Assembly (NCBI GenBank): GCA_030041955.1
Contig: JASIAO010000067.1
Span: forward strand, 1-38,140
Length of the DNA stretch: 38,140 nucleotides
Source of the DNA: Acidobacteriaceae bacterium
Lineage (GTDB): Bacteria > Acidobacteriota > Terriglobia > Terriglobales > Acidobacteriaceae
Direction of reading: 5' to 3'
Of this stretch, positions 19,198 through 27,993 are shown piece by piece; position 1 is the first letter of the stretch; each line of letters begins with the position of its first letter. The notes under the pieces were generated by a model. That model was not told the DNA's origin. It ran no database searches and worked only from the letters and a program-made list of their open reading frames with translations. The translations under genes were made by a program, and so were the position numbers.

Positions 19198-22086
19198 ATG
19201 ATTCCCCGCTCTCTGCGCGCCTTCTGTTCTTCGCTCTTCCTGCTCGCCGCCGTCGCCGCCGCCCAAAGTTCGCATCCGCCCATCCACCTGCCTTCCAGCA
19301 AAGAAATCCTCGGTCCCGTCCCCGGCTCCCCGCAGCAGATGAACAGCCTGCCCATGACCGCCGCCTGGTCTCCCGGCCATCGCTATCTCGCCTTCGTCAA
19401 CGCCGGCTTCGGCACCGTCGAGTCCGACTACGAGCAGTCCATCGCCATCCTCGACACTTCCACCGGCAAGCTCACCGATTTCCCCGATCCCCGCACCGCC
19501 ATCATTACCCCGCAGACGATGTACTCCGGCATCGCCTTCTCCTCCGATGGCTCGCGTCTCTACGTCAGCTTCGACTCGCTCAGCGCCCCCAGCGGCGGCC
19601 AGCCTGACCAGACCGGCAACGCCATCGTCGTCTACCGCTTCACGCCCGCCTCCGGTGACGCCGCGCCCACACTCACCCCCGACTCCGTCCTCCCCGTTCC
19701 TCTGCGTGCTCTCGAAGGCGACCAGATCCAGCACCACGGCGAATACCAAACGCCCGAAACCGACGCCATCCCAGCGCCTGCCGGGCTCGCCGTCGTCCAT
19801 ACCGCGAACGGCCCCGACAAAATTCTCGTCGCCGACGAATACTCCGACGACGCCGTCCTCCTCGACTCCTCCACCGGCAGGCTCCTCACTCGTTTCGATC
19901 TTTCCAGCGGCCCCATCATCCCCAGCACCTACCCCATCGCCGCCGTCGCTGCGCCCGATGGCCGCCGCGCCTGGGTCTCTCTCTGGAACGGCTCCGCCGT
20001 CGCCCAACTCGATCTCCGTTCCGGCCGTGTCCTCCAGCGCCTCAGGCTCATGCCACCCGCGCACAAAGTGGATCCCAGTTCCCACCCCGTCGCCATGACC
20101 CTTTCGCCCGACGGCCGCCGCCTCTACGTCGCCCTCGCCAATCGCGACACCGTTGCCGCCATCGATGTCGGGCGCCGCCGCATGCATCTCGCCGCGCTCT
20201 ATGACACCCGCCTGCCCGGCCAGACTCTGTTCGGCGCCATGCCCGACGCCGTCGCTGTCTCACCCGACGGCGCCACGCTCTTCGTCGCCAACTCCGGCTC
20301 TGACGCCGTCGCTCTCTTAGATCTGCGCGCACCCGCTACCGTCCACGATTCCCCGCGTCACATCGGATTCATCCCCACCGAGTGGTATCCCACCGCCCTC
20401 GCCGTCGACGCTACGCACCTCTACGTCGCTACCGCCAAAGGCAAAGGCACCGGCCCCAATGATTTCGCCCAGGCCCCGGCCGCGAACCCCTCGCCGCACC
20501 AGGATAACCGCCTCGTCGGCCGCAAGAGCACCTACATCCCCTCGCTGCTCCACGGCTCGTTGGCCACCATTGACATCGCCCAGGCCCGCGCCAATCTCGA
20601 CGACCTCACCCGCCAGGTGGTCGAGAGCAACATGATGCACGCCGCTCAGCAGACCGTCGCCTTCCGGAACGGTGGCGATCCCATCAAACACGTCATCTAC
20701 ATCATCAAAGAGAACCGCACTTACGATCAGATCCTCGGCGACCTCGGCGTGGGTGACGGCGACGCCGCCCTCACCATGTACGGCAAGAACATCACTCCCA
20801 ACCTCCACGCTCTCGCCCGCCAGTTCGGCGTCCTCGACAACTTCTACGACTCCGGCGAAGTTTCCGGCGACGGCCACGTCTGGTCCACCGCCGCCATCAC
20901 CAGCGATTACACCGAGCGTACCTGGCAGGTCGGCTATCGCGGCCGCGAGCGCGTTTACGACTTCGAAGGCGTCGTGGAAGGCGGCTACCCACTCCTCGAG
21001 CACATCCCCGACATCGACACCCCCGATTCCGGCTACATCTGGACCGACCTCGCCCGCCACCACATCTCCTACTACCACTTCGGCGAGTTCATCTCCTCCG
21101 AGTTCTGCGACGAAGCCGGAACCGTGCGCAAAGCCCAGCTCCCCGAACAGGCCGGGACCCCTGAAGGCCACCATCCCTGTCCGCATCCATTCATCCGCAG
21201 GGGCGATCCCATCCCCGCCAACTATGGCGGCGGCATCAGCCAATACCCCTGGAACATTCCCTATATCTATAAGGACATCGCCACCATGCCCGAGTTAGTC
21301 GGCCACTTCGATCCCGAGGGCGCCGACTTCGAGCTCAGCTTCCCCGATCAGTTCCGCGCCAGCGAGTTCATCACCCACTTCAATCAGTGGGTTGCCGACC
21401 TCAAACAAGGCCATGACACCATGCCCGCCTTCGTCATGCTGCGCCTGCCCAACGATCACACCGCCGGCACGCGCCCAGGCAGCCCCACTCCGCGCGCTTC
21501 CGTCGCCGATAACGATCTCGCCGTCGGCCGCGTCGTCGACGCCGTCTCCCACTCGCCCTTCTGGGATTCAACCGCCTTCGTCATCCTCGAAGATGACGCC
21601 CAGGACGGCGCCGATCACGTCGACGCCCACCGCTCCATCTGCCTGGTCGTCAGCAAATACGCACCCCGCCGCCCCGGGTCCCCGGCGAGCTCCCCCGACG
21701 GGGGTGGTAACCCCACGCCCTTCGTGGATCACAATTTCTACACCACGGTCAGCGCCGTGCATACCATCCTCACCCTCCTCGGCGCGCCGCCCATGAACAA
21801 CAACGACGCCTTCGCCCCGCTCATGTCCCCCGAGTTCTCCGGAGCCGGCGACCAGCCGCCCTATACCGCCGATTACCGCAATCGCGACAACGGTCTCATC
21901 TACACCGCCAACTCGCCCCGGGCCGTTGGCGCCAAACAATCCGCGAAAATGGACTTCTCCCACGAGGACCGCGCTCCCGTCCGCACTCTGAACATCATCC
22001 TCTGGAAGGACGCGATGGGGAACAAACCCGTCCCCCCGCAGCTCCTCCATGAGAAAAACATCAACGGCGACGACGACGGCGATTAG
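19198..22086 (+). CDS. Bifunctional YncE beta-propeller / alkaline-phosphatase-family phosphoesterase
   Basis: 962 residues with a signal peptide (FCSSLFLLAAVAAAQ). Residues 40-440 are a beta-propeller of the YncE/YVTN type, with repeats such as VAVSPDGATLFVANSGSDAVALLDL and VAMTLSPDGRRLYVALANRDT. Residues 490-940 form a phosphoesterase of the alkaline-phosphatase superfamily: KHVIYIIKENRTYDQILGDLG with the nucleophile-region Asn/Thr, TPNLHALARQFGVLDNFYDSGEVSGDGHVWS, FVMLRLPNDHTAG and FVILEDDAQDGADHVDAHR with metal-binding Asp and His residues. Release of phosphate from periplasmic phospholipids or phosphoesters is likely, but the substrate is unknown. The same two-domain fusion is common in Acidobacteria. 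It is C-ending in codon use, unlike the G-ending lhr. Confidence 0.92.
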   Translation: MIPRSLRAFCSSLFLLAAVAAAQSSHPPIHLPSSKEILGPVPGSPQQMNSLPMTAAWSPGHRYLAFVNAGFGTVESDYEQSIAILDTSTGKLTDFPDPRTAIITPQTMYSGIAFSSDGSRLYVSFDSLSAPSGGQPDQTGNAIVVYRFTPASGDAAPTLTPDSVLPVPLRALEGDQIQHHGEYQTPETDAIPAPAGLAVVHTANGPDKILVADEYSDDAVLLDSSTGRLLTRFDLSSGPIIPSTYPIAAVAAPDGRRAWVSLWNGSAVAQLDLRSGRVLQRLRLMPPAHKVDPSSHPVAMTLSPDGRRLYVALANRDTVAAIDVGRRRMHLAALYDTRLPGQTLFGAMPDAVAVSPDGATLFVANSGSDAVALLDLRAPATVHDSPRHIGFIPTEWYPTALAVDATHLYVATAKGKGTGPNDFAQAPAANPSPHQDNRLVGRKSTYIPSLLHGSLATIDIAQARANLDDLTRQVVESNMMHAAQQTVAFRNGGDPIKHVIYIIKENRTYDQILGDLGVGDGDAALTMYGKNITPNLHALARQFGVLDNFYDSGEVSGDGHVWSTAAITSDYTERTWQVGYRGRERVYDFEGVVEGGYPLLEHIPDIDTPDSGYIWTDLARHHISYYHFGEFISSEFCDEAGTVRKAQLPEQAGTPEGHHPCPHPFIRRGDPIPANYGGGISQYPWNIPYIYKDIATMPELVGHFDPEGADFELSFPDQFRASEFITHFNQWVADLKQGHDTMPAFVMLRLPNDHTAGTRPGSPTPRASVADNDLAVGRVVDAVSHSPFWDSTAFVILEDDAQDGADHVDAHRSICLVVSKYAPRRPGSPASSPDGGGNPTPFVDHNFYTTVSAVHTILTLLGAPPMNNNDAFAPLMSPEFSGAGDQPPYTADYRNRDNGLIYTANSPRAVGAKQSAKMDFSHEDRAPVRTLNIILWKDAMGNKPVPPQLLHEKNINGDDDGD

Positions 22087-22105
22087 ACACAGGCGAGATT
22101 CGAGT

Positions 22106-22140
22106 GTCCCACTTCTGCCTCATGTTGGCAGAAATGAGAC
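22106..22140. repeat. Palindromic 3'-end hairpin, copy 2
   Basis: GTCCCACTTCTGCC and GGCAGAAATGAGAC enclose a 7-base loop. On the minus strand the two mismatches become G-U pairs, so the RNA of that strand folds completely; on the plus strand two A-C mismatches remain. It begins 19 bases after the phosphatase stop, the same kind of place as the copy at 15601-15634. Confidence 0.65.
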
Positions 22141-22177
22141 GGTACGATTCCTGCCTGATTCCACTTTTCTTGTGTGA

Positions 22178-22221
22178 ACCGGGAGATAGCTAACAGCTTA
22201 GACCGGGCAGATAGGTAACAC
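22178..22221 (+). repeat. Two direct repeats resembling an insertion-sequence end
   Basis: ACCGGGAGATAGCTAACAG (22178-22196) and ACCGGGCAGATAGGTAACAC (22202-22221) are near-identical 19-20-base units starting 24 bases apart. Repeated transposase-binding units of this kind (AGATAGGTAACA) are, from memory, found at the ends of IS481-type elements. No transposase ORF is present, so this would be a solo remnant. Confidence 0.4.
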
Positions 22222-22560
22222 GTTTTCGCCGGTGTTATTGTTTCGCCAGACGGATTGGCCGGCCGCCGTAGCCCGGCGACCGCCCCTGGGCGGCGCGCCG
22301 GTTTCAACCCGCGCGCCTTGCATTCGGATTAGAGCGCGGCTTCAGTCGCTGAGGCCCACTCCACCCCAAATCACCAAATTTTCACTTCCCAGCCGCACCC
22401 GAACTGTGCTCCAATGTCCGGTACCGGACAAAACCAGGATCCCGCAGGGCTCAGGTCCCCGCGACCGCCACAGCGCGGTAGCCCTCGACCCATCGAAAAA
22501 CAAACCGGCGTTTCTGGATTTTGCCGCAGGCTGTCCCCCGGCCGGAACGAGGGGATTCCC
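22222..22560. other. Intergenic region upstream of the small membrane ORF
   Basis: About 340 bases, GC-rich with CG-rich inverted repeats around 22260-22320. The ORF track shows only composition-driven frames. No gene is seen. Confidence 0.4.
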
Positions 22561-22800
22561 ATGAGAACGACCGGTTGGCTTTGCATCCTGGCAGCCGCGC
22601 TGCTTTTCCTGGCAGCCTTGAACACCGTTTATACCTGGAACTTCTCCGCCGAAACGATGACTCTCCACGCCCAAACACCTCAGCAGCTTCCATGGCAGGT
22701 AGAAGCTGGCATTGAGGTCCTCTCCGGCGTGGCCTTCCTGCTCCCCGGCATCGGCATGCTCACCCCCTTCGGCCCCCGTCGCCATCGCAGCGGCAGCTAG
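22561..22800 (+). CDS. Small two-segment membrane protein, hypothetical
   Basis: 79 residues from the ATG at 22561, preceded by GAGGGG; the track start at 22414 adds 49 low-quality residues. Hydrophobic segments WLCILAAALLFLAALNTVY and IEVLSGVAFLLPGIGMLTPF are joined by a polar loop. No known domain is recognised. It lies downstream of the possible insertion-sequence end, in a gene-poor 1-kb stretch. Confidence 0.5.
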   Translation: MRTTGWLCILAAALLFLAALNTVYTWNFSAETMTLHAQTPQQLPWQVEAGIEVLSGVAFLLPGIGMLTPFGPRRHRSGS

Positions 22801-22840
22801 GCCCCCCGCCCGATCCGCCGCGCCGCTTATCATCGAATCC

Positions 22841-23038
22841 ATGCGCTACCGGCTGGTCCTCGCTTTCTCCGCGCTGCTTTTTCTCCTTCCTGCTGCCGCT
22901 CCGGCCCCCGCTACCCACGCCCGTCGTCGATACCATCCGCGTCGACCCCTGCTACGGCACCCCCCTCAACGCCCAGGGCGAACCCATCCCATCCCCTCAC
23001 CTCCCGCCCCGGCCTCATCTCCGCCCGACTCGCACTGA
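22841..23038 (+). pseudogene. Possible decayed secreted-protein gene
   Basis: The ATG at 22841 starts a good signal peptide (LVLAFSALLFLLPAAAPAP). Shortly afterwards this frame turns into Arg/Pro-rich sequence, while the neighbouring frame reads TPVVDTIRVDPCYGTPLNAQ, which looks like real protein. A frameshifted remnant explains both better than an intact 65-residue protein. There is no homologue I can name. Confidence 0.3.
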
Positions 23039-23136
23039 GCCGTCGCGGCGCAATATATCGATGGCAACGCCTGAACCCCTGAGGGTTCCGCAACGTAACG
23101 ATCACGGTTACAAAATCGTCGCAGGGAGCACCGCTC

Positions 23137-24474
23137 ATGTTTGTTTCCGGCCCGGCAGCATCGCAGTCGTCAACCGATGCTCCTCACAAAATGATCCCCG
23201 CGGGCATGGGGCTTCAGTTCTTTCTCGTTACCGTCCTCTTTTTCTTCTGGGGAATGCCCAACAACCTCAACGATGTCCTCATCCGCCAGTTCATGACGTC
23301 GTTTGCGATCACCCGCTTCAAGGCCGGCCTGGTGCAGTCGGCCTTTTATCTCGGCTATTTCGTTCTCGCCACCCCCGCCGCGCTGTTAATGCGTAAATAC
23401 GGTTACAAATTCGGATTCGTCGCTGGCCTGCTCCTCTTCGGCGCCGGAGCCATCCTCTTCTGGCCTGCCGCCGCCGTCGACCGCTACTGGTTCTTCCTCG
23501 CCGCGCTCTTCGTCATCGCCGCAGGCCTCTCGTTTCTTGAGACCGCTTCCAACCCCTTCGTCGCGCAGATGGGCGACCCCGCCAGCGCCGCCCGCCGCCT
23601 CAACTTTGCTCAGGCTTTCAATCCCCTCGGCGCCATCTCCGGCGTCCTCATCGGCACGGTCTTCATCTTTTCCGGCATCGAGCTCACCCCCGCGCAGGTT
23701 TCCGCTATGCAGTTGGCGGGCAAGTACCACGCCTACCTGCGCCGCGAAACCATGCGCGTCGTCACGCCCTACCTGGTCATCGGCGCGGTAGTGATCTTCT
23801 GGGCTATCCTCATCGCCCTCACCAAATTTCCGCGCATCGAAAGCGAACACGAAGGCGAATCCGGCGACCACGGCCACTTCGCCGAGCTCCTCCGCCAGCC
23901 CAACTTCCTCTTCGCCGTCCTCGCCCAGTTCATGTACGTCGGCGCCCAGGTCTGCACCTGGAGCTACTTCATCCAGTACATCCAGGAAACCACCCACCAG
24001 CCCGAGAAAACCGCCGGCTACATCCTCACCGGCACCCTGGTCGCCTTCGGCGTCGGCCGCTTCAGCTCCGCGGAAATCATGCGTCGCGTCCGCCCCGACC
24101 GCCTCATGGGTCTCTACTCCGTCATCAACGTCGTGCTCGTCGCCATCGGCGTCCTTGCCCCCGGCTGGATCGGCATCGGCTCCATTTTCCTTACCAGCTT
24201 CTTCATGTCCGTTATGTACCCCACCATCTTCGCCCTCGGCATCGAAGGCCTAGGCCGCAACACCAAAATCGGCGGCTCCTTCATAGTCATGGCCATCGTC
24301 GGCGGCGCCGTCCTCACTCCCCTCATGGGCTGGCTCTCCCAAATCACCCACAGCATCGCCGAAGCCTACCTCGTCCCCCTCGGCTGCTACGTCGTCGTCG
24401 CGTTCTATTCCTATGTGGGACATCGCATGGGCCGCCCCCGCGCCACCAGCCTCACCAACCCCGCGGAAGCCTGA
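23137..24474 (+). CDS. fucP: MFS sugar permease, FucP (L-fucose:H+ symporter) family
   Basis: 445 residues and about 12 hydrophobic segments. The family signature is clear: LFFFWGMPNNLNDVLIRQF, KAGLVQSAFYLGYFVLATPAALLMRKYGYK and FLETASNPFVAQMGDPASAARRLNFAQAFNPLGAISG. Asn and Glu residues in these motifs are those used for sugar and proton binding in FucP. The domain order and length are usual. GGGAG lies 8 bases before the ATG. L-fucose is the best guess, but FucP relatives also carry other hexoses (glucose/galactose, GluP type). The convergent gene downstream is unrelated; lutABC begins about 1.3 kb further on. Confidence 0.88.
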   Translation: MFVSGPAASQSSTDAPHKMIPAGMGLQFFLVTVLFFFWGMPNNLNDVLIRQFMTSFAITRFKAGLVQSAFYLGYFVLATPAALLMRKYGYKFGFVAGLLLFGAGAILFWPAAAVDRYWFFLAALFVIAAGLSFLETASNPFVAQMGDPASAARRLNFAQAFNPLGAISGVLIGTVFIFSGIELTPAQVSAMQLAGKYHAYLRRETMRVVTPYLVIGAVVIFWAILIALTKFPRIESEHEGESGDHGHFAELLRQPNFLFAVLAQFMYVGAQVCTWSYFIQYIQETTHQPEKTAGYILTGTLVAFGVGRFSSAEIMRRVRPDRLMGLYSVINVVLVAIGVLAPGWIGIGSIFLTSFFMSVMYPTIFALGIEGLGRNTKIGGSFIVMAIVGGAVLTPLMGWLSQITHSIAEAYLVPLGCYVVVAFYSYVGHRMGRPRATSLTNPAEA

Positions 24475-24512
24475 GGTGGCGAGAGGGCCGAAGCTTCCCG
24501 TTTGCCCGGCGG

Positions 24513-25666
24513 TTATTGCGGCTCAGGCGTCGCAGGCGTGTTGTCGCGCAGGCGCTGGGATTCCTCCTCGCTGAGGATGCGGGCATCGGCGCGAAACAGC
24601 CGGTAGCGGGTGAAGGTCACGTCGTTCAGGTAATTCTGCACCGGGATGACCGTGGTGGGGCCGAATCGGACGCCCGGGAGGATGGGCATCCTGCCCAGCG
24701 CGACGCCGTGGAGCGGGACGATGTACGGGCGGCCGCCGAGGATGACCGAACCATATTCGATCAGGATGCCGCTGGCCGGCTCGAACAGCTTCGCCGGGTC
24801 GGAGACGATGGAGATGCGAAGAATGCTGCCCGTGCTGGGATCGACGGCGATCTCGCCGTGATACGCGGGCGCATCTGCGTCACCCCCACATCGACCACAT
24901 AGTGCGATTTCTCCGCAGGCACCTGATACCGAAATACGGCAAGCTGCGTCTCCTGGCGGCGTTGCCAATAGCCCCAGGTAAGCGAGCCCTGCTCGGCATC
25001 GCCAAGGACAATGGCGAGAATGGGTCCGAACTCGCCGCTGGTCGTGAAGCCCAAATTGCCAGCCGCGGCAGTCTCGCCGTTGAGCGCCTCTCTGCCATCC
25101 CGGTAGGTCACCGGGGCGCTGACCTGGACCGTAAACGACAGCGGCAGCAGGTCCAATCCGACCAGTTCATCGGTCGACGTAGCAGCGTCCTGATGGGCGG
25201 AGACCGCGGCGTCGCGAGCCTGTTCCATTACCGCATCCAGGGAGGCCTCGGCGGTCTGGAAGTGCAGGGTCTGGCGGACGGCAAGAAGGTTGGGCAGGTT
25301 GTGGATGGTCCGGTTCGCATACTCGACAGCAGAGTCGAAGATCTTTTTCTGCGCGGAAGCGTCGGGCGGAGGATCGGGGGACACGTCCGACGCAGGTAAA
25401 GAATAGAAGGCGGATCCGTCGGCCAGAATCAGAAGCATGTTCCGCGTGTGCGTCCCGGGGAACCGGGCCTGCCATGCGGCGAGACGCTCAGCGGTGACGC
25501 GCTCGGTGAGGGCAAAACCGGCGAGCTGGCTCGGCATTACGTCGTCGGACAATCCGCCGTCGGCGCTGAGGATCTGCTCCATCTGGGCGACGGTGACGCG
25601 CTGGGCCGCCTGCGCTAGCGGAGCAAGCAACGAGAGGGTAAGGACCGGAATGAGGCGGGAGCGCAT
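24513..25666 (-). pseudogene. Secreted acidobacterial protein of unknown function, split by a frameshift
   Basis: Two overlapping frames make one protein: 24761..25720 gives the N-terminal part, and 24513..24968 supplies the C-terminal part. I start at the ATG at 25666, which has AGGAAA upstream and a signal peptide (RSRLIPVLTLSLLAPLAQA). Frame 1 runs to SHYVVDVG; frame 2 resumes GDADAPAYHGEIAVDPSTGSILRIS and ends DNTPATPEPQ. The break lies at a run of five G (coding strand, 24883-24887). A sixth G would restore VVDVGGDADAPAYHGE, so a one-base loss or a sequencing slip is likely. The product is about 384 residues. I know similar secreted acidobacterial proteins with a GEIAVDP.TG.ILR motif but no function. 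Confidence 0.6.
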
Positions 25667-25828
25667 GCGCCGTTTCCTGGCGGGATTATAAGCCGCAATC
25701 TCTGGCTCCGGTCGCTTCAACCCCCGTCAGCCCACCCCCTCAGGCTGGCGGCTTTCACTCGCCCAATGGTTCAATGAACTATCGGGGCATCACTCAACTT
25801 GGCCCGCCCGCACCTCCGAGGATCCGCC

Positions 25829-26569
25829 TTGCGCATCTCGCTCTTTATCACGTGCTATAACGACGCGCTCTTCCCCGCAACGGGCCAGGCCGTCGTGCGC
25901 GTCCTCGAGCGCCTCGGCCACACCATCGACTTCAACTCCGCCCAAACCTGCTGTGGCCAGATGCACTGGAATACCGGCTACCTCCGCGAAGCTGTTCCTA
26001 TCATCCGTCACTTCGTCTCGACCTTTCGCGACGCCGAAACGATCTGCATCCCCTCATCCTCCTGCGTCGCCATGATCCGCGACCACTACCCCAAAGCCGC
26101 CCGCGAATCCGGCGATCCCGACTTCATCGCCGACGTCGACGCTCTTCTCCCGCGTGTCTTTGAATTCTCCGAGCTGCTCGTCAACCGTCTCGGCGTCGAA
26201 GACGTCGGCGCAACCTTCCCGCATCGCGTCACCTACCACGCCAGTTGCCACTCGCTGCGCAGCCTGCGCCTCGGCGACATTCCCTTCCGCCTCCTGCGCC
26301 AGGTGCGCAGCCTCACCCTCTGCGATCTCGAAGGTCTCGACCAGTGCTGCGGCTTCGGCGGCACTTTCGCCATCAAGAACGCCGACGTTTCCTCGGCCAT
26401 GCTCGCCGACAAGACTCGCTGCGTCTTCAATACCGGCGCCGAAGTCTGCACCGCCGTCGACAACTCCTGCCTCATGCACCTCTACGGCGCGCTCCATCGC
26501 CAGCGCACGCCCCTCCGCACTGCGCACCTCGCGGAAATCCTCGCCTCCGAAGCAGAGGGCGCCTCATGA
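25829..26569 (+). CDS. lutA: L-lactate-oxidation complex subunit LutA
   Basis: 246 residues from the TTG at 25829, six bases after GAGG and just before the conserved RISLFITCYNDALFP; the track start at 25799 adds ten residues. LutA carries two cysteine-rich (CCG) domains that bind iron-sulfur or heterodisulfide-type centres: TCCGQMHWNTG near residue 40 and QCCGFGGTFAIKN near 190, each with a paired upstream Cys (PSSSC, YHASCH). With LutB and LutC it oxidises L-lactate to pyruvate in the cytoplasm. The stop overlaps the lutB start (ATGA). Confidence 0.93.
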   Translation: MRISLFITCYNDALFPATGQAVVRVLERLGHTIDFNSAQTCCGQMHWNTGYLREAVPIIRHFVSTFRDAETICIPSSSCVAMIRDHYPKAARESGDPDFIADVDALLPRVFEFSELLVNRLGVEDVGATFPHRVTYHASCHSLRSLRLGDIPFRLLRQVRSLTLCDLEGLDQCCGFGGTFAIKNADVSSAMLADKTRCVFNTGAEVCTAVDNSCLMHLYGALHRQRTPLRTAHLAEILASEAEGAS

Positions 26570-27993
26570 CCGAGCCCCGCTCCGCCGATTTTCCCCACGC
26601 CGCTCGCGAGGTCCTTCAGGACTCGCAATTGCGCCGCAACGTCGCGCACGCCACCGACGTCATCCGCAACAAGCGCGATCGCGTCGTCGCCGAATGTTCC
26701 TCCTGGCAGGACCTCCGCGACGCCGGCAGCGCCATCCGCCAGCATGTCCTGCGCCATTTAGATCAGTATCTGTTACAGTTTGAATCCGCCTGCACCCAGG
26801 CCGGTGGCCAGGTTCACTGGGCCGCCGATGCGGCCGACGCCAACCGCATCCTCCTCGATCTCCTCGTCCGCCACAACGCCCGCGAGATCGTCAAGATCAA
26901 GTCGATGACCACGGAAGAAATCGGCCTCAACCGATCGCTCGCGGCTCACGGCATTGCCGCCGTCGAAACCGACCTCGCCGAATTGATCATCCAGCTCGGC
27001 CGCGACCAGCCCTCACACATCGTCGTCCCTGCGCTGCACAAGAATCGCCGGCAGATTCGCGACCTCTTCCAGCGCGAAATGCACCTCGACTCCCTCGGCG
27101 ACACCGCCGAAGACCTCACTGCCGCCGCCCGCCAGTATTTGCGGCAAAAGTTTTTCTCCGCTTCTGTAGCAGTCAGTGGCGCAAATTTCCTCATCGCGGA
27201 AACCGGCAGCGTCGTCATCGTCGAATCCGAGGGCAACGGCCGCATGTGTCTCACCCTCCCGCGCGTCCTCGTCTCCATCGCCGGCATCGAGAAAGTCATC
27301 CCCCGCTATCGCGATCTCGACGTCTTCCTCCAAACCCTCCCCCGCTCCGCCACCGGCGAGCGCATGAACCCCTACAACTCCATCTGGACCGGCGTCCACT
27401 CCGGCGACGGCCCCCAGGAGTTCCACGTCATCCTTCTCGACAACGGCCGCAGCCGCATCCTCCGCGACCCCGAAGCGCAGCAAACCCTCAAATGCATTCG
27501 CTGCGGAGCCTGCCAGAACGTCTGCCCCGTCTACCGTCAAACCGGCGGCCACGCCTATCGCTCCGTCTACGCCGGCCCCATCGGCGCCATCCTCACGCCG
27601 CAACTGCACCGGCTCCAGGAGGGAGCGTCGCTCCCGTACGCATCATCGCTCTGCGGCGCGTGCTACGAAGTCTGCCCCGTTAAAATCGACATCCCCGAAG
27701 TCCTCATTCACCTGCGCGGCCAGGTCGTCCGCAAACAGCAGGCGACACTCACCGGAAAACTCGGCGCATGGAACCTCGGCATGCAACTCGCCGCGCAGAT
27801 CTTCGTCAGTGGCGATCGCCTCGCCCTCGCGGAAACCCTCGGCCGCCTCGGCCAGCGCCCCTTCGTCCGCTCCAGCGGCTTCATCGAGCGCCTCCCGTTC
27901 ATGTTCTCCGGCTGGACCCGGTTCCGCGACCTCGCTCCCCTCCCCGCCGAATCCTTCCGCGAGTGGTGGGCCAAACGGAGCACTACCCCATGA
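26566..27993 (+). CDS. lutB: L-lactate-oxidation complex subunit LutB, iron-sulfur
   Basis: 475 residues from the ATG at 26566, overlapping the lutA stop; the track's 26245 start runs backwards through lutA in another frame. The N-terminal 300 residues form the LUD domain (KIKSMTTEEIGLNRSL, NFLIAETGSVVIVESEGNGR). Then come two ferredoxin-type clusters: CIRCGACQNVCPVYRQTGGH and LCGACYEVCPVKIDIPEVL. The C-terminal part (LGAWNLGMQLAAQIF) is the usual LutB tail. It passes electrons from lactate oxidation onward. Overlapping starts imply translational coupling across the operon. Confidence 0.95.
   Translation: MTEPRSADFPHAAREVLQDSQLRRNVAHATDVIRNKRDRVVAECSSWQDLRDAGSAIRQHVLRHLDQYLLQFESACTQAGGQVHWAADAADANRILLDLLVRHNAREIVKIKSMTTEEIGLNRSLAAHGIAAVETDLAELIIQLGRDQPSHIVVPALHKNRRQIRDLFQREMHLDSLGDTAEDLTAAARQYLRQKFFSASVAVSGANFLIAETGSVVIVESEGNGRMCLTLPRVLVSIAGIEKVIPRYRDLDVFLQTLPRSATGERMNPYNSIWTGVHSGDGPQEFHVILLDNGRSRILRDPEAQQTLKCIRCGACQNVCPVYRQTGGHAYRSVYAGPIGAILTPQLHRLQEGASLPYASSLCGACYEVCPVKIDIPEVLIHLRGQVVRKQQATLTGKLGAWNLGMQLAAQIFVSGDRLALAETLGRLGQRPFVRSSGFIERLPFMFSGWTRFRDLAPLPAESFREWWAKRSTTP

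Noticed and set aside
18676-20187. 503-residue minus-strand ORF
   Set aside because: Overlaps the YncE/phosphatase N terminus; Gly/Asp/Glu-rich antisense frame.
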